This document shows positions 52,839 to 62,244 of a stretch of 64,000 nucleotides of DNA, one piece after another; within the stretch, counting starts at the first letter, position 1, and each line of letters starts with the position of its first letter. Both the position numbers and the translations under genes were made by a program. The notes beneath the pieces were generated by a model that was not told the DNA's origin, searched no databases, and saw only the letters and a program-made list of their open reading frames with translations. Location: the NCBI RefSeq assembly GCF_038148855.1, contig NZ_JBBVGR010000008.1, forward strand, positions 186,001 through 250,000. The letters run 5' to 3'. The DNA comes from Phycobacter sedimenti (GTDB lineage Bacteria; Pseudomonadota; Alphaproteobacteria; Rhodobacterales; Rhodobacteraceae).

Positions 52839-53567
52839 ATGCTGCATGCGCGGTTTCAAACCGCTGTTTCACTGGTTTATCCGCCGCAATGTCTGGGCTG
52901 CGGAGGGCTGGTCAATCAGGAACCGGGTCTGTGCGGCCCCTGCTGGCGGGAAGCGGAATTCATATCCGGAACGGTTTGTGAGGGATGCGGTGCGCCCTTG
53001 CCGGGGGAATACGATGGATTTCGCGTTGAGTGCGACGATTGCCTCTCCAGCCCGCGCCCCTGGAGCCGGGGCCGGGCGACGCTGATCTATGAGGGCAAAG
53101 CGCGACAGGTGGTGCTGGCACTCAAGCACGGAGATCGACAGGATATCGCTGTGCATGCAGCAGGCTGGATGGAGCGCGCCGCCTTGCCGCTTTTGCGTGA
53201 CAACCCATTGGTTTGCCCGGTTCCCCTCCACTGGAGCCGCCTTCTGAAACGGCGATACAACCAGTCCGCCCTGCTGGCCGAGGCTTTGGCAAAGCGGGCC
53301 GGGCTGGACTATTGGCCCGACCTTCTGCGGCGTTGCCGCAAGACGCCTTCGCTGGATGGGCGTTCGCGGGCGGAGCGGTTCGGGATCTTGGCCGATGCGA
53401 TCCGGATGCCCGTACGCCACGCGCCATTGATCAGGGGGCGCACCATTCTGGTGGTCGACGATGTGCTGACCTCGGGTGCGACGCTATCGGCCTGTGCGGA
53501 TGCCTGCCTCAGGGCCGGAGCGGAAGAGGTGCGGGTGGCGGTGCTCGCCCGCGTTCAGCGCATGTGA
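52839..53567 (+). CDS. comF: ComF family phosphoribosyltransferase-like protein
   Basis: The protein is 242 residues. Four CxxC pairs (Cys18/21, 32/35, 47/50, 65/68) form a double zinc-ribbon region, followed by a phosphoribosyltransferase domain with the PRPP loop ILVVDDVLTSGATLSAC. The CPVPLHWSRLLKRRYNQS segment is diagnostic for ComF. In naturally competent bacteria ComF acts in DNA uptake or single-strand handling; here the role is not known. The ATG at 52839 has GGGGGA seven bases upstream. Confidence 0.93.
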   Translation: MLHARFQTAVSLVYPPQCLGCGGLVNQEPGLCGPCWREAEFISGTVCEGCGAPLPGEYDGFRVECDDCLSSPRPWSRGRATLIYEGKARQVVLALKHGDRQDIAVHAAGWMERAALPLLRDNPLVCPVPLHWSRLLKRRYNQSALLAEALAKRAGLDYWPDLLRRCRKTPSLDGRSRAERFGILADAIRMPVRHAPLIRGRTILVVDDVLTSGATLSACADACLRAGAEEVRVAVLARVQRM

Positions 53568-53827
53568 GCCATGGCTGGCATTCCTAGCACCGCCGACAGA
53601 CCTGTCAGTTGGTGACCGTATCGATGGAGTCCGGGCGAGCTTCTACGGTCACAGCATAGGCTTCACCACCTGTCGTTGTGAGCTGGCGGGTTTCACTGGC
53701 TGCCGTGCCGATAATCGGACCACTCTAAGCCACGCGGGCCGTCAGCCCCAGAGCGAGAAGCATCAGGAAGGGCGGCAAGGTGATTTGGAAATGATATCAG
53801 AATGACTCATCCTTTCGAGGGGCGTCG
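53568..53827. other. Gene-free stretch after comF
   Basis: About 260 bases without a recognisable gene, before the frameshifted gene on the minus strand. Short frames are present on both strands but lack any support. Confidence 0.4.
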
Positions 53828-54081
53828 TCATAAGCGGCGCATAACGTTGATCTGCTGGCGCTGGTGGGTGTCTTCGGCACCGATCCCCTGCATCCAGTTC
53901 AGGGCGATCGCCGTGTCCGGATTGAAGCGGTAGGTTGCGCCGATCTTGCCGCGCGTGAGACCACGATCGCCGGTGATTGTGATCGTGCTGCTGGCGCTTG
54001 CCCGGTGGACAGTGCTGAGAACAGAACTGCGCCACAGACGGCTGCTTCAGATCGGGACAATGCTCGTTCCTTGGCAATCAA
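53828..54081 (-). pseudogene. Frameshifted small exported protein gene
   Basis: From a TTG at 54081, preceded by GGGAGAG, the frame reads a signal-peptide-like start (AVCGAVLFSALSTGQAPA). Within a GCAGCA repeat the frame breaks; the adjoining frame continues with STITITGDRGLTRGKIGATY and FNPDTAIALNWMQGIG to a clean stop (MRRL). The two parts join naturally as one exported ~80-residue protein. Either a real frameshift or a base-calling error explains this. No family is recognised. The join is inferred by eye. Confidence 0.4.
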
Positions 54082-54251
54082 GATCTCTCCCAAATCCTGC
54101 GCGCGCCTGCGGACAGGGGCACCATGGGCCAACGCCGTCTAAGGAACGGGGCATCGAAAGTTGCATTTTGACAAAGATGACAGAAACAATGGCTGACGCT
54201 TGCTGGTTTCGAATTCCAGCGCGCCGCACTGGGCGCCTTTCGGCGGTCGGC

Positions 54252-55013
54252 CTATCCGCCTTGGTCGCCGTCCTGATCAAGCGAATAGGGGGGCAGGGCC
54301 TGAACGGCTTCTTTCAGGGCCTCTCCCCAGCCCTGTGACAGGGCTTCGAAATAGGGATCACCTACCTCGATCCGTCGCTGCGCGCCGATCGTGAGGCTGT
54401 CCTTGCTGTAGACATGCAGATCGAGCGGCAGGCCAACTGACAGGTTTGCCTTCAAGGTCGAGTCAAAACTCAGCATGGTAATCTTGATCGCATCCTCAAA
54501 GCTGACCTCAGGGTCAAAGGCGCGCACGATGATGGGCTTGCCATATTTGGTCTCGCCAATCTGGAAGAACGGTGTCTCTTCGCCGGCTTCGACGAAATTT
54601 CCCTCGGGATAGATCATGAACAGGCGCGGCTCGCTGCCTTTTACCTGTCCGCCCACGATGAGGCTGGCGGAAAACTGCGCTTCGGCGCGGGGGCCATCCT
54701 CGCCCGCCTGATCCCGGATCACCTCGCGCAGGGTTTCCCCCACCAGTTTGGCCACCTGGTACATGGACGAGGCCTGCAGGATCGACGGTGAACCCCGTTC
54801 TTCGACCGGGAGGGTACGTTCGTTCAGGAGGCTGATCACCGCCTGGGTAGTGCCAAGGTTGCCGGCGGTCATGATGGTGATGCAGCGCTCGCCCTCACTC
54901 TCCCAGTGGAACATCTTGCGAAACACGCTGATGCTGTCGACACCCGCATTGGTCCGGGTGTCGGACATGAAGACCAACCCGCGTTTCAGTTTCAGACCAA
55001 CACAATATGTCAT
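54252..55013 (-). CDS. Anbu (proteasome-like peptidase)
   Basis: The protein is 253 residues. It begins MTYCVGLKLKRGLVFMSDTR, the Anbu start, so Thr2 is the likely nucleophile after removal of Met. SASLIVGGQVKG and LPLDLHVYSKDS are further conserved segments. Anbu is a relative of the proteasome beta subunit and HslV, found in many proteobacteria. It is the last gene of a four-gene operon with transglutaminase, alpha-E and ATP-grasp genes, the standard Anbu neighbourhood. The operon has been proposed to make or remove a peptide modification; the substrate is unknown. Confidence 0.9.
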   Translation of the reverse strand: MTYCVGLKLKRGLVFMSDTRTNAGVDSISVFRKMFHWESEGERCITIMTAGNLGTTQAVISLLNERTLPVEERGSPSILQASSMYQVAKLVGETLREVIRDQAGEDGPRAEAQFSASLIVGGQVKGSEPRLFMIYPEGNFVEAGEETPFFQIGETKYGKPIIVRAFDPEVSFEDAIKITMLSFDSTLKANLSVGLPLDLHVYSKDSLTIGAQRRIEVGDPYFEALSQGWGEALKEAVQALPPYSLDQDGDQGG

Positions 55014-55042
55014 GGCGACGCTCCGCTCTTGCTGCGGACCTG

Positions 55043-55846
55043 TTATTGCTCTTGGACGGCAACGTCCACAGACAAGGTTTCGTTGCCCGCACCAAACCTG
55101 AGCCCGGAGATGGGGGCGGCTTCGCGATAATCAAGTCCGGTTGCAACGCGAACGTAACGTGCATCCGGCGAAATACCGTTTGAAACGTCGAAGCCGACCC
55201 AGCCAAACCCGTCGACATGGGCTTCGGCCCAAGCGTGCGTTGCGTCCTGCTGTTCGCGGTCGTCCATCATCAGATAGCCGGAGACATAGCGCGCCGGATA
55301 ATCCATCGCCCGCGCGGCCGCGATAAAGATATGCGCATGGTCCTGACATACGCCATATCCGTGCTCGATCGCCTCATCGGCCGAGGTGGCCGCATGGGTG
55401 CTGCCGACCGCGTAAGGCACCGCCTCCAGGATGCGCGCAGAAAGATCATGCAAGAGAGCAATGTCGTTGTCATGCGCATCCCGCAGCCCCTTGGTCAGGC
55501 GACGCACATTGGTCGTCGCCCGTGTCAAATCGGTCGAGCGTTTGAATAGCCATAGTGGCAAGAAACCGCGGTGCTTGCCGACGACACCATGCTGATCCTC
55601 GGTTTCGATTTGGCCAAAGCAGCGGATGTGGATTTCCTGCACTCCGGGCGTAAAAGAGATCAGGGAGACCAGATTGGCGTTCTGATCCTCGAACTCGATT
55701 TCAACCCTGCCGCCCTCGATCTGAGTCGACCAGTTCACGACCTTTTGGCCCAATCGACCTTTCGGGGTGAGCCGCAGTTGTTGCAGGCCATAGTGCGTGG
55801 GATGGTCAAATTTGTATCTGCTTGAATGATCGATCTTCAATCGCAT
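55043..55846 (-). CDS. Transglutaminase-like cysteine peptidase of the Anbu operon
   Basis: The protein is 267 residues. An N-terminal beta domain opens it (HYGLQQLRLTPKGRLGQKV). The transglutaminase core has the catalytic Cys in GYGVCQDHAHIF, His in THAWAEAHVDGFGW and Asp in VGFDVSNG. It may cleave or transfer gamma-glutamyl-type bonds. It is 29 bases upstream of the Anbu gene and three bases downstream of the alpha-E gene. The partners suggest action on a product of the ATP-grasp enzyme. Confidence 0.92.
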   Translation of the reverse strand: MRLKIDHSSRYKFDHPTHYGLQQLRLTPKGRLGQKVVNWSTQIEGGRVEIEFEDQNANLVSLISFTPGVQEIHIRCFGQIETEDQHGVVGKHRGFLPLWLFKRSTDLTRATTNVRRLTKGLRDAHDNDIALLHDLSARILEAVPYAVGSTHAATSADEAIEHGYGVCQDHAHIFIAAARAMDYPARYVSGYLMMDDREQQDATHAWAEAHVDGFGWVGFDVSNGISPDARYVRVATGLDYREAAPISGLRFGAGNETLSVDVAVQEQ

Positions 55847-55849
55847 GCG

Positions 55850-56785
55850 TTACTCCGTGAACCTGAAATCGGCTTCGATCTCGGCGCCAAGGCGCGAGAT
55901 ATTCGCCAGAAACTCTGTCAGGAATTCGTGCAGGCCCTCTTCGAAGACCGCTGCGACGCTGCCGACCCTCAGACATCGATGCAGCTTCTCTACTGTTTCA
56001 TGGCAGGCGTGCCGTTCAAGATACTCGTTTTCCAGCATTTCCAGATTGCTGCGGATCTTGTTCACCGAAGAGCGCAGGCTACGGGGCATCCGCGGGTCGA
56101 AGATCAGGAAATCCGCGATTCCCATCGGGGTCGCCCTGCCCTGGTTGAGCCAGCTATAGGACCGCACGCCCGAGACAGAGCGCAGGATCGTCTCCCATTG
56201 CACATTGTCGAGCGATGAGCCGACCTGTGTGACCGAGGGGAGCAGCACGTAATACTTCACATCCAGAATACGGGCGGTGTTGTCGGCCCGCTCAAGGAAA
56301 GTGCCCAGGCGGCAGAAATCAAAGACGTCATTGCGCAGCATAGACCCATGCAGTGCACCCCGCACCAGAGCCGAGTGCTGACGGATCTGGGCCAGAACAT
56401 CCGGTAGATCGCGCTCGGTCACAGGGCGGGCCAGACGTTTCCTGAGCGTCATATAGGCGTCGTTCACCGCCTCCCAGACCTCGCGGGTCAGGGCGGTGCG
56501 CACCATGCGCGCGTTCTGGCGGGCCTGGGAAAAGGAGGACATGACCGAAGACGGATTCTGCGGGTCGCGCAGCAGAAAGTCGATCACCTTGGATTGGACC
56601 ACCTCCCCGTGGGCCTCTTTGTAGGCATATTCTGCGGCGGCGGTCTTAAGGACGCTTGTCCATTCCTCGCTGCCCGGCCGTGTCAGGGCAATGCGAAAGC
56701 CTGCCTCGATCAGGCGTGCCGTGTTTTCGCTGCGTTCCAGATATCTGAACATCCAGAACACGCCTCCTGCGGTTTTCCCTAGCAT
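55850..56785 (-). CDS. Alpha-E domain protein of the Anbu operon
   Basis: The protein is 311 residues, all-helical, of the alpha-E (DUF403) family: MLGKTAGGVFWMFRYLERSENTARLIEA, then FCRLGTFLERADNTARILDVKYY, and a duplicated ERA/ERSE helical motif. The family always accompanies ATP-grasp and transglutaminase genes, and its biochemical role is unknown. Its ATG overlaps the ATP-grasp stop (TGATG), so it is coupled to that gene. Confidence 0.92.
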   Translation of the reverse strand: MLGKTAGGVFWMFRYLERSENTARLIEAGFRIALTRPGSEEWTSVLKTAAAEYAYKEAHGEVVQSKVIDFLLRDPQNPSSVMSSFSQARQNARMVRTALTREVWEAVNDAYMTLRKRLARPVTERDLPDVLAQIRQHSALVRGALHGSMLRNDVFDFCRLGTFLERADNTARILDVKYYVLLPSVTQVGSSLDNVQWETILRSVSGVRSYSWLNQGRATPMGIADFLIFDPRMPRSLRSSVNKIRSNLEMLENEYLERHACHETVEKLHRCLRVGSVAAVFEEGLHEFLTEFLANISRLGAEIEADFRFTE

Positions 56786-58215
56786 CAGTCGTCCTCCAAC
56801 ACCCAGGTGTCCTTGGTGCCGCCTCCCTGGCTGGAGTTGACCACAAGGCTTCCTTTTTTCATCGCCACCCGCGTCAGACCGCCCGGGGTGATATCGATGC
56901 CTTGCGGACTGAACAGCGCAAAGGGGCGCAGATCCACGTGGCGCGGGGCAAGGCCCGCCTTGGTCAGGATCGGCACGGTCGACAGTGCAAGCGTCGGCTG
57001 CGCGATATAGCCTGCGGGTTTGGCTTCCAGCTTTTTGCGGAAGGCCGCCAGTTCCTTTTTCGAGGCCGCCGGGCCGACAAGCATCCCATAGCCGCCAGAT
57101 CCATGCACTTCTTTCACGACAAGGTCGGCCAGGTTATCCAGCACGTAAGCCAGCGCATCCGGCTCAGAGCAGCGCCATGTCGGTACATTCTGCAGAATCG
57201 CTTTCTCGCCGGTGTAGAACTCAACGATATCGGGCATGTAACTGTAGATCGCCTTGTCATCCGCGATGCCGGTGCCCGGTGCATTTGCAATGGTAATGCG
57301 GCCTGCACGATAGACGTCGAAGATGCCGGGGACCCCCAGCATGCTTTCGGGATTGAAATTCAGCGGATCTAGAAAATCATCGTCCACCCGCCGGTAGACC
57401 ACATCGATCGGCTTGTAGCCGCGCGTGGTGCGCATGGCGATCCGCCCATCGACGATCTTCAGGTCCGTTCCTTCCACCAGTTCGACGCCCATGTGGTCGG
57501 CAAGAAAGGCATGTTCGAAATAAGCCGAGTTGTGAATGCCCGGTGTCAGCACCGCAACGGTCTGATCGGGGCTGGGGTCGGGTGGCATGCAATTGGCCAG
57601 GGAGTTCAAAAGCGAGGACGGATAGTCCGAAACCCGCCGCACTTTCACTTTGCTGAAGAGTTCCGGGAACATCTGCAGCATGGTTTCCCGGTTTTCGAGC
57701 ATGTAGGACACGCCGGAGGGGGTGCGGGCATTGTCCTCAAGGACAAAAAACTCGTCCTCGCCGGTGCGCACCATGTCGATGCCGACGATATGAGTGTAGA
57801 TCCCGCCGGGGGGCTGCACACCGACCATCATCGGCAGAAAGGCCTCGTTTCGGGCAATCAGCTCGACCGGAACGCGGCCCGCGCGCAGGATTTCCTGACG
57901 GTGATAAATATCGTGCAGAAAGGCGTTGATCGCCCGGACCCGCTGCTCGATCCCCTTGACGAGGCGGCTCCATTCCTTGGCCGAAATGATGCGGGGAATG
58001 ATGTCAAAGGGGATCAGCCGCTCTTCGGCATCCGCTTCCCCGTAAACATTGAAGGTAATGCCGGTGCGGCGGAAAAACTCCTCTGCCTCTCGGGCTTCCT
58101 TGATCAGGTCTTTGGTGTTTTCTCTGCCGAACCAATCAGCGTATTGCGCATAAGGGGGTCGCGCTGCGTCCCCATTGCCGTACATTTCGTCAAAGTAACG
58201 TGTTTTATCTGTCAT
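56785..58215 (-). CDS. Circularly permuted ATP-grasp protein of the Anbu operon
   Basis: The protein is 476 residues of the DUF404/DUF407 family. Conserved parts include GEADAEERLIPFDIIPRII, FLVLEDNARTPSGVSYM-type EFFVLEDNARTPSG, NAPGTGIADDKAIYSYMPDIV, and VVKEVHGSGGYGMLVGP. The family is predicted to ligate amino acids or peptides using ATP, and the modified product would be handled by the transglutaminase and Anbu. The ATG at 58215 has GGGAG upstream; a 14-codon-longer frame is rejected. It is the first gene of the operon and is divergent from an aldo/keto reductase. Confidence 0.92.
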   Translation of the reverse strand: MTDKTRYFDEMYGNGDAARPPYAQYADWFGRENTKDLIKEAREAEEFFRRTGITFNVYGEADAEERLIPFDIIPRIISAKEWSRLVKGIEQRVRAINAFLHDIYHRQEILRAGRVPVELIARNEAFLPMMVGVQPPGGIYTHIVGIDMVRTGEDEFFVLEDNARTPSGVSYMLENRETMLQMFPELFSKVKVRRVSDYPSSLLNSLANCMPPDPSPDQTVAVLTPGIHNSAYFEHAFLADHMGVELVEGTDLKIVDGRIAMRTTRGYKPIDVVYRRVDDDFLDPLNFNPESMLGVPGIFDVYRAGRITIANAPGTGIADDKAIYSYMPDIVEFYTGEKAILQNVPTWRCSEPDALAYVLDNLADLVVKEVHGSGGYGMLVGPAASKKELAAFRKKLEAKPAGYIAQPTLALSTVPILTKAGLAPRHVDLRPFALFSPQGIDITPGGLTRVAMKKGSLVVNSSQGGGTKDTWVLEDD

Positions 58216-58447
58216 GGCGTCTCCCAGTGCAGCTACGCTACCAGTCTGTTGTCGCAAGAGCCAATTGCAGAGCGATCATAGACCGGACATCTCGATTTTT
58301 TGCACAATTTTTCGGCAAACAGGTGTTTTCGGAGCCGTGCCAAAAGGCACATGCAATGGTCTATGCGCTTGCAAATGTTCGACAAACGGGAATCTTTGCC
58401 CCACCATAGAGGCGTCACTTTCCTCAGCAGAATGGGAACTCATCCGC

Positions 58448-59446
58448 ATGAAAACGCGCAAACTGGGCGCCGATGGCCCTGAAATCGGATGTATCGGCTA
58501 TGGGGCGATGTCCTTTTCGGACATGTACGGTCCCACCAACGAAGCCGAGAGCCACGCGATTCTGAACCGGTGCCGCGATCTGGGCGTCACCCATCTGGAT
58601 ACGGCCAACGTCTACGGCATGGGCAAATCCGAAAGCGCGATCGGGACCTACTTCAAGGCAAACCCAGCTGCGCGAAATGAATTTGTCATCGCGACCAAGG
58701 CCACGATCACTACGGATGCGCAGGGCAATCGCTGTTTTGACAACTCGGCCGAGCACCTTGAAGCGGAGCTGGACAAGTCCCTGCAGCGCCTTGGAGTGGA
58801 CTGTGTCGATCTGTTCTACGCGCACCGTCGCGATCCCCGTTTCACGCCCGAGGAAACCGCAGAAAATCTGGGCCGGTTGGTCAAGATGGGAAAGACCCGC
58901 GCCATCGGCCTCTCCGAAGTGGCGCCCTCGACGCTGAGGCGCGCGATGAAGGCCCATCCCATCGCCGCGGTTCAATCGGAGTATTCCCTGTCCACCCGTT
59001 TCCCGGAGCTTGGCCTCGTGCAGACCTGCGCCGAACTGGGGGTGGCGATGGTGGCGTTTTCACCTGTGGGGCGGTCCTTGCTGACGGACAATCCGATCCC
59101 GAAGGAGCGGATTCCGAACCTGCCCTTTCTGGCCGGAAATCCGCGCTTCATGGAGCCGAACCTGTCCGAAAACCTGCGGATCACCGACGGATTTCGCAAG
59201 CTTGCCGCCGAGATGGGCACCTCGGCGGCGGCGCTGGCCAATGCCTGGCTTCTGAGCCGAGGAGATCATGTGATCCCGATCCCGGGCACCCGCAGTATTG
59301 ATCACCTCGATGAGTGCATGGCGGGCGCCGATCTTGCGCTGTCCGAGGCGGATCTGGCCCGCATCGAAGCGTTTCTTCCGGTGGGCTGGGCCCATGGCGA
59401 CCGGTATTCAGACGCGCAATGGATCGGCCCGGAGCGCTATTGCTGA
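58448..59446 (+). CDS. Aldo/keto reductase
   Basis: The protein is 332 residues with the family catalytic set: Asp51 and Tyr56 in HLDTANVYGMGKSE, Lys84 in IATKATIT and His126 in FYAHRRD. It should reduce an aldehyde or ketone, usually with NADPH; the substrate is unknown. GYGAMSFSDMYG near the N-terminus and IPIPGTRSIDHLDE near the C-terminus are typical. The start at 58448 avoids a 78-codon extension that crosses the Anbu-operon promoter region. It converges with the ABC permease gene. Confidence 0.9.
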   Translation: MKTRKLGADGPEIGCIGYGAMSFSDMYGPTNEAESHAILNRCRDLGVTHLDTANVYGMGKSESAIGTYFKANPAARNEFVIATKATITTDAQGNRCFDNSAEHLEAELDKSLQRLGVDCVDLFYAHRRDPRFTPEETAENLGRLVKMGKTRAIGLSEVAPSTLRRAMKAHPIAAVQSEYSLSTRFPELGLVQTCAELGVAMVAFSPVGRSLLTDNPIPKERIPNLPFLAGNPRFMEPNLSENLRITDGFRKLAAEMGTSAAALANAWLLSRGDHVIPIPGTRSIDHLDECMAGADLALSEADLARIEAFLPVGWAHGDRYSDAQWIGPERYC

Positions 59447-59524
59447 GCCGACTTTATCCTGTTCAGCCTGAGGCGGGGTCGGCGGACCTTGTCGGCCCGC
59501 AGCCTTTGCTTTGCAACGAAAGGG

Positions 59525-60346
59525 TCAGCTGCGCCAGCTGAGCAGGCGGCGCTCTACCAGCCCGATGGCGCCAGAGGTCAGGACTCCAAGCAGCGACAGG
59601 ATGACCACCCCGGCAAACAGCCGCTCCAGATCATAGAGCGAGCCTGCCTCAAGGATATAGGCTCCGATCCCGTATTGCGCGCCCAGCATCTCGGCGGCGA
59701 CCAGCAGGATGATGGCGATGGCCAGGCTGATGCGCAGCCCCGACAGGATCCCCGGCATGGCGCCCGGCAGCACGATCTTGCGCACGATGGACAGCCAGCT
59801 GAGGCCAAAGCTTTGGCCCATGCGGATCAGTGAGCGATCCACATTGTCCACTGCTCCATAGGTGGCAACGACCGTGGGCGTGAACGTCCCAAAAGCAATA
59901 AGCGCGTATTTAGATCCCTCATCGATGCCGAACCAGATCACGAAAAGCGGCAAAAGGGCGATTTTCGGGATCGGAAATATCGCCGCCACCAGCGGAACGA
60001 GGCCAGAGCGGATGTAAGAAAACAGCCCGATCAGCACGCCCACGCAGATCCCGATGCCTGCCCCGATAGAGGCTCCGACGGCCAGCCGGGTCAGCGATGG
60101 GGCCAGATGCTGGAACAGCATGCCCGACTGCCACAGCTCGCCAAAGGTGGCCAGCACATCCGAGGGTTTGGGCAGGGTCAGCGCCGAGATAAAACCCGTG
60201 CGCGTGCCCCATTCCACGATGGCGATCAGTACCACAAAAACCGCGACGCCCACCCATTTCTGAGGTCGGGGGGCAAAGCCTGCGCCGCGAAACCGGATTT
60301 CTACAGGGCCTTGGGGCTGCGCCGTGCCTTTTGCCAGATCAGACAT
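59525..60346 (-). CDS. ABC importer permease, NitT/TauT type
   Basis: The protein is 273 residues with about six membrane segments. The EAA-type loop is seen at AMPGILSGLRISLAIAIILLVAAEM. It matches SsuC/TauC-family permeases for nitrate, taurine, sulfonate or pyrimidine precursors. The substrate cannot be assigned. The start at 60346 overlaps the ATPase stop by eight bases. It is the last gene of a GntR-regulated operon. Confidence 0.88.
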   Translation of the reverse strand: MSDLAKGTAQPQGPVEIRFRGAGFAPRPQKWVGVAVFVVLIAIVEWGTRTGFISALTLPKPSDVLATFGELWQSGMLFQHLAPSLTRLAVGASIGAGIGICVGVLIGLFSYIRSGLVPLVAAIFPIPKIALLPLFVIWFGIDEGSKYALIAFGTFTPTVVATYGAVDNVDRSLIRMGQSFGLSWLSIVRKIVLPGAMPGILSGLRISLAIAIILLVAAEMLGAQYGIGAYILEAGSLYDLERLFAGVVILSLLGVLTSGAIGLVERRLLSWRS

Positions 60347-61106
60347 GTAGCAACTCCTCGTCTGCGGCGCGGGCCTCGTCACGCATAAGATCCCAAAGAT
60401 GCTTTTGCACCTCTTCCAGATCCGGGTCTGCATAGCCGCGCTCGGCCAGGGGTTTGTCGATTTTCACCACCTCGCGGATGCGCCCCGGACGCCGGGACAG
60501 GACGACGATGCGATGACCAAGGCGCACCGCCTCCGCCAGGTTGTGGGTCACGTAGACGGCGGTAAAGGGCGCCCGTGTCCAGAGGGTGATCAGATCGTCC
60601 ATCAGCAGCTCGCGGGTCTGACTGTCGAGCGCGGACAGTGGCTCGTCCATCAGCATCACCGCCGGATTGACAGCCAAGGCGCGGGCTATTGCGACCCTCT
60701 GTTTCATGCCACCCGACAGCTGTTTCGGCAGGGCTCTTGCAAAATCGGTGAGCTTGGTGCGTCCCAGAACGTCACATATGATGTCCTTCGCGGCTTTGCC
60801 CTTGATGCCATGATCCTCCAGCACCAAAGAGATATTCCCCTCGACACTGCGCCAGGGCAGCAGGGCAAAGTCCTGAAAGACATAGGTCAGGGGGTTGAGG
60901 CAGCCTTCGGGCGGCGTGCCGATCTGCAGCACACGCCCCGCCTCGGGCTTTTCAAGGCCGCCCATGAACCGCAGAAGGGTGGATTTACCGCAGCCCGACG
61001 GACCCACAAGGCAGACGATCTGCCCGGAAGGTACGTCCAGCGAGATGTCACGCAGTACCTCTGTGCTGCCATAGTGATGGCTGACCCCGTCCAGTCGAAT
61101 ATCCAT
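60339..61106 (-). CDS. ABC importer ATPase, NitT/TauT type
   Basis: The protein is 255 residues. It has Walker A GPSGCGKSTLLRFMGGLE, Q-loop YVFQDFALLPWRSV, signature QLSGGMKQRVAIARAL, Walker B VMLMDEPLSALDSQTR and H-loop YVTHNLAEAVRL. The PWR motif after the Q-loop is typical of SsuB/TauB-type ATPases. The start at 61106 has AGGA just upstream; a longer frame to 61259 would overlap the binding-protein gene and is rejected. Confidence 0.92.
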   Translation of the reverse strand: MDIRLDGVSHHYGSTEVLRDISLDVPSGQIVCLVGPSGCGKSTLLRFMGGLEKPEAGRVLQIGTPPEGCLNPLTYVFQDFALLPWRSVEGNISLVLEDHGIKGKAAKDIICDVLGRTKLTDFARALPKQLSGGMKQRVAIARALAVNPAVMLMDEPLSALDSQTRELLMDDLITLWTRAPFTAVYVTHNLAEAVRLGHRIVVLSRRPGRIREVVKIDKPLAERGYADPDLEEVQKHLWDLMRDEARAADEELLHV

Positions 61107-61171
61107 GGATCCTGGCCCTTGATCGATACGCGGGGCAAGCCGTGTGCCGCCCCGCGATGGTTTCAGTTGCC

Positions 61172-62194
61172 TCAGGCGTCGATGGTGTCGACGTAAGAGG
61201 TGTCCAGGAAGGTGTCGAGCGTGATGGCGCTGTCCACCAGCCCCGCCGATTGCATCCACTCCAGTTGGTCGCGCACCGAAGCCACATTGATCGCCGCGCC
61301 TTCGTTGATGCGCATCGCCCCGTTGATGATCGAGGGCGCCGCCTTTTCCAGCGGGCGGTCGGTGTAGACGTATTTGTGGATCAGCTGCACCATCTCGTCG
61401 ATCGCCGCATCGCCCTGGGATTTTTCAACCATGGTGGCGTTGAAATCGCTCACGCCGCGGGTGAAGCCGGCCAGGAAGGTTTCGACCAGCGCCCGGTCAT
61501 TGGATGCGTTCTGCGCCGAGGTGAAGACGGTGGTCACCTGATAATCCGGCAGGTAATCGGCCACGTCTCCGATGATATGAACCGCTCCCGAACCGGCCAA
61601 CGCCTTGGCGATATGCGGCACGATGGACCAGGCATCGATCTGGCCTGACTTGAGAGCGCCGATGATGGCACCGACCTTTTGCAGGGGTATGAACTTCATA
61701 TCGTCCACCCCATGTGCGGCGGCGATCTTCGATCCCATGTAGTGGAAGGACGACCCGGCTGTCGTCATGCCGAAGCGTTTGCCACCCAGCGCTTCGGGGC
61801 TGGTCAGACCGGCCTGGAACGCGGCGTCCGAGGCGAGGATCTTTTGACCGTCAATCCCGGCTTCTTCGGAAAGGGCGCCGCCGATCACCTTGACCGCGCC
61901 TTTTTGTGCAAGACTCAGCAAGCCGCCGGAAATTGCGGTCACGCCGAAATCCACGTCGCCGCTGGCGATGGCAACCGCCATGGGCTGCGCCGCCTGGAAA
62001 AACTTCAGCTCAACATCCAGACCGGCTTCGGCAAAATAGTTGCGCTCCACGGCGATGAAGCTGCCAGAGTGGCTCGTGAGGCTCAGCGCACCGACCACGG
62101 CTTTGCTGTTCTTGGCGATGGCCGGTGCCGCAAGTCCGGTTGCCGCTGCCGCGCCCAAAAGGCCGATGGCCTGACGTCTGTTGAATGGTGTCAT
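61172..62194 (-). CDS. ABC importer periplasmic binding protein, NitT/TauT type
   Basis: The protein is 340 residues. A Tat-like signal (NRRQAIGLLGAAAATGLAAP, cleavage near AIA-KNS) precedes an NMT1/THI5-like binding domain (SHSGSFIAVERNYFAEAGLDVELKF, QPMAVAIASGDVDFGVTAI, ALGGKRFGMTTAGSS). It resembles proteins that bind taurine, sulfonates, riboflavin or pyrimidine precursors. The ATPase gene follows after 65 bases. The GntR gene upstream probably controls the operon. Confidence 0.9.
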   Translation of the reverse strand: MTPFNRRQAIGLLGAAAATGLAAPAIAKNSKAVVGALSLTSHSGSFIAVERNYFAEAGLDVELKFFQAAQPMAVAIASGDVDFGVTAISGGLLSLAQKGAVKVIGGALSEEAGIDGQKILASDAAFQAGLTSPEALGGKRFGMTTAGSSFHYMGSKIAAAHGVDDMKFIPLQKVGAIIGALKSGQIDAWSIVPHIAKALAGSGAVHIIGDVADYLPDYQVTTVFTSAQNASNDRALVETFLAGFTRGVSDFNATMVEKSQGDAAIDEMVQLIHKYVYTDRPLEKAAPSIINGAMRINEGAAINVASVRDQLEWMQSAGLVDSAITLDTFLDTSYVDTIDA

Positions 62195-62244
62195 TGTGGT
62201 GCTCCTCCCTAAATAGCAACCTGTCGTTCAAATTTGGTGTGCGC

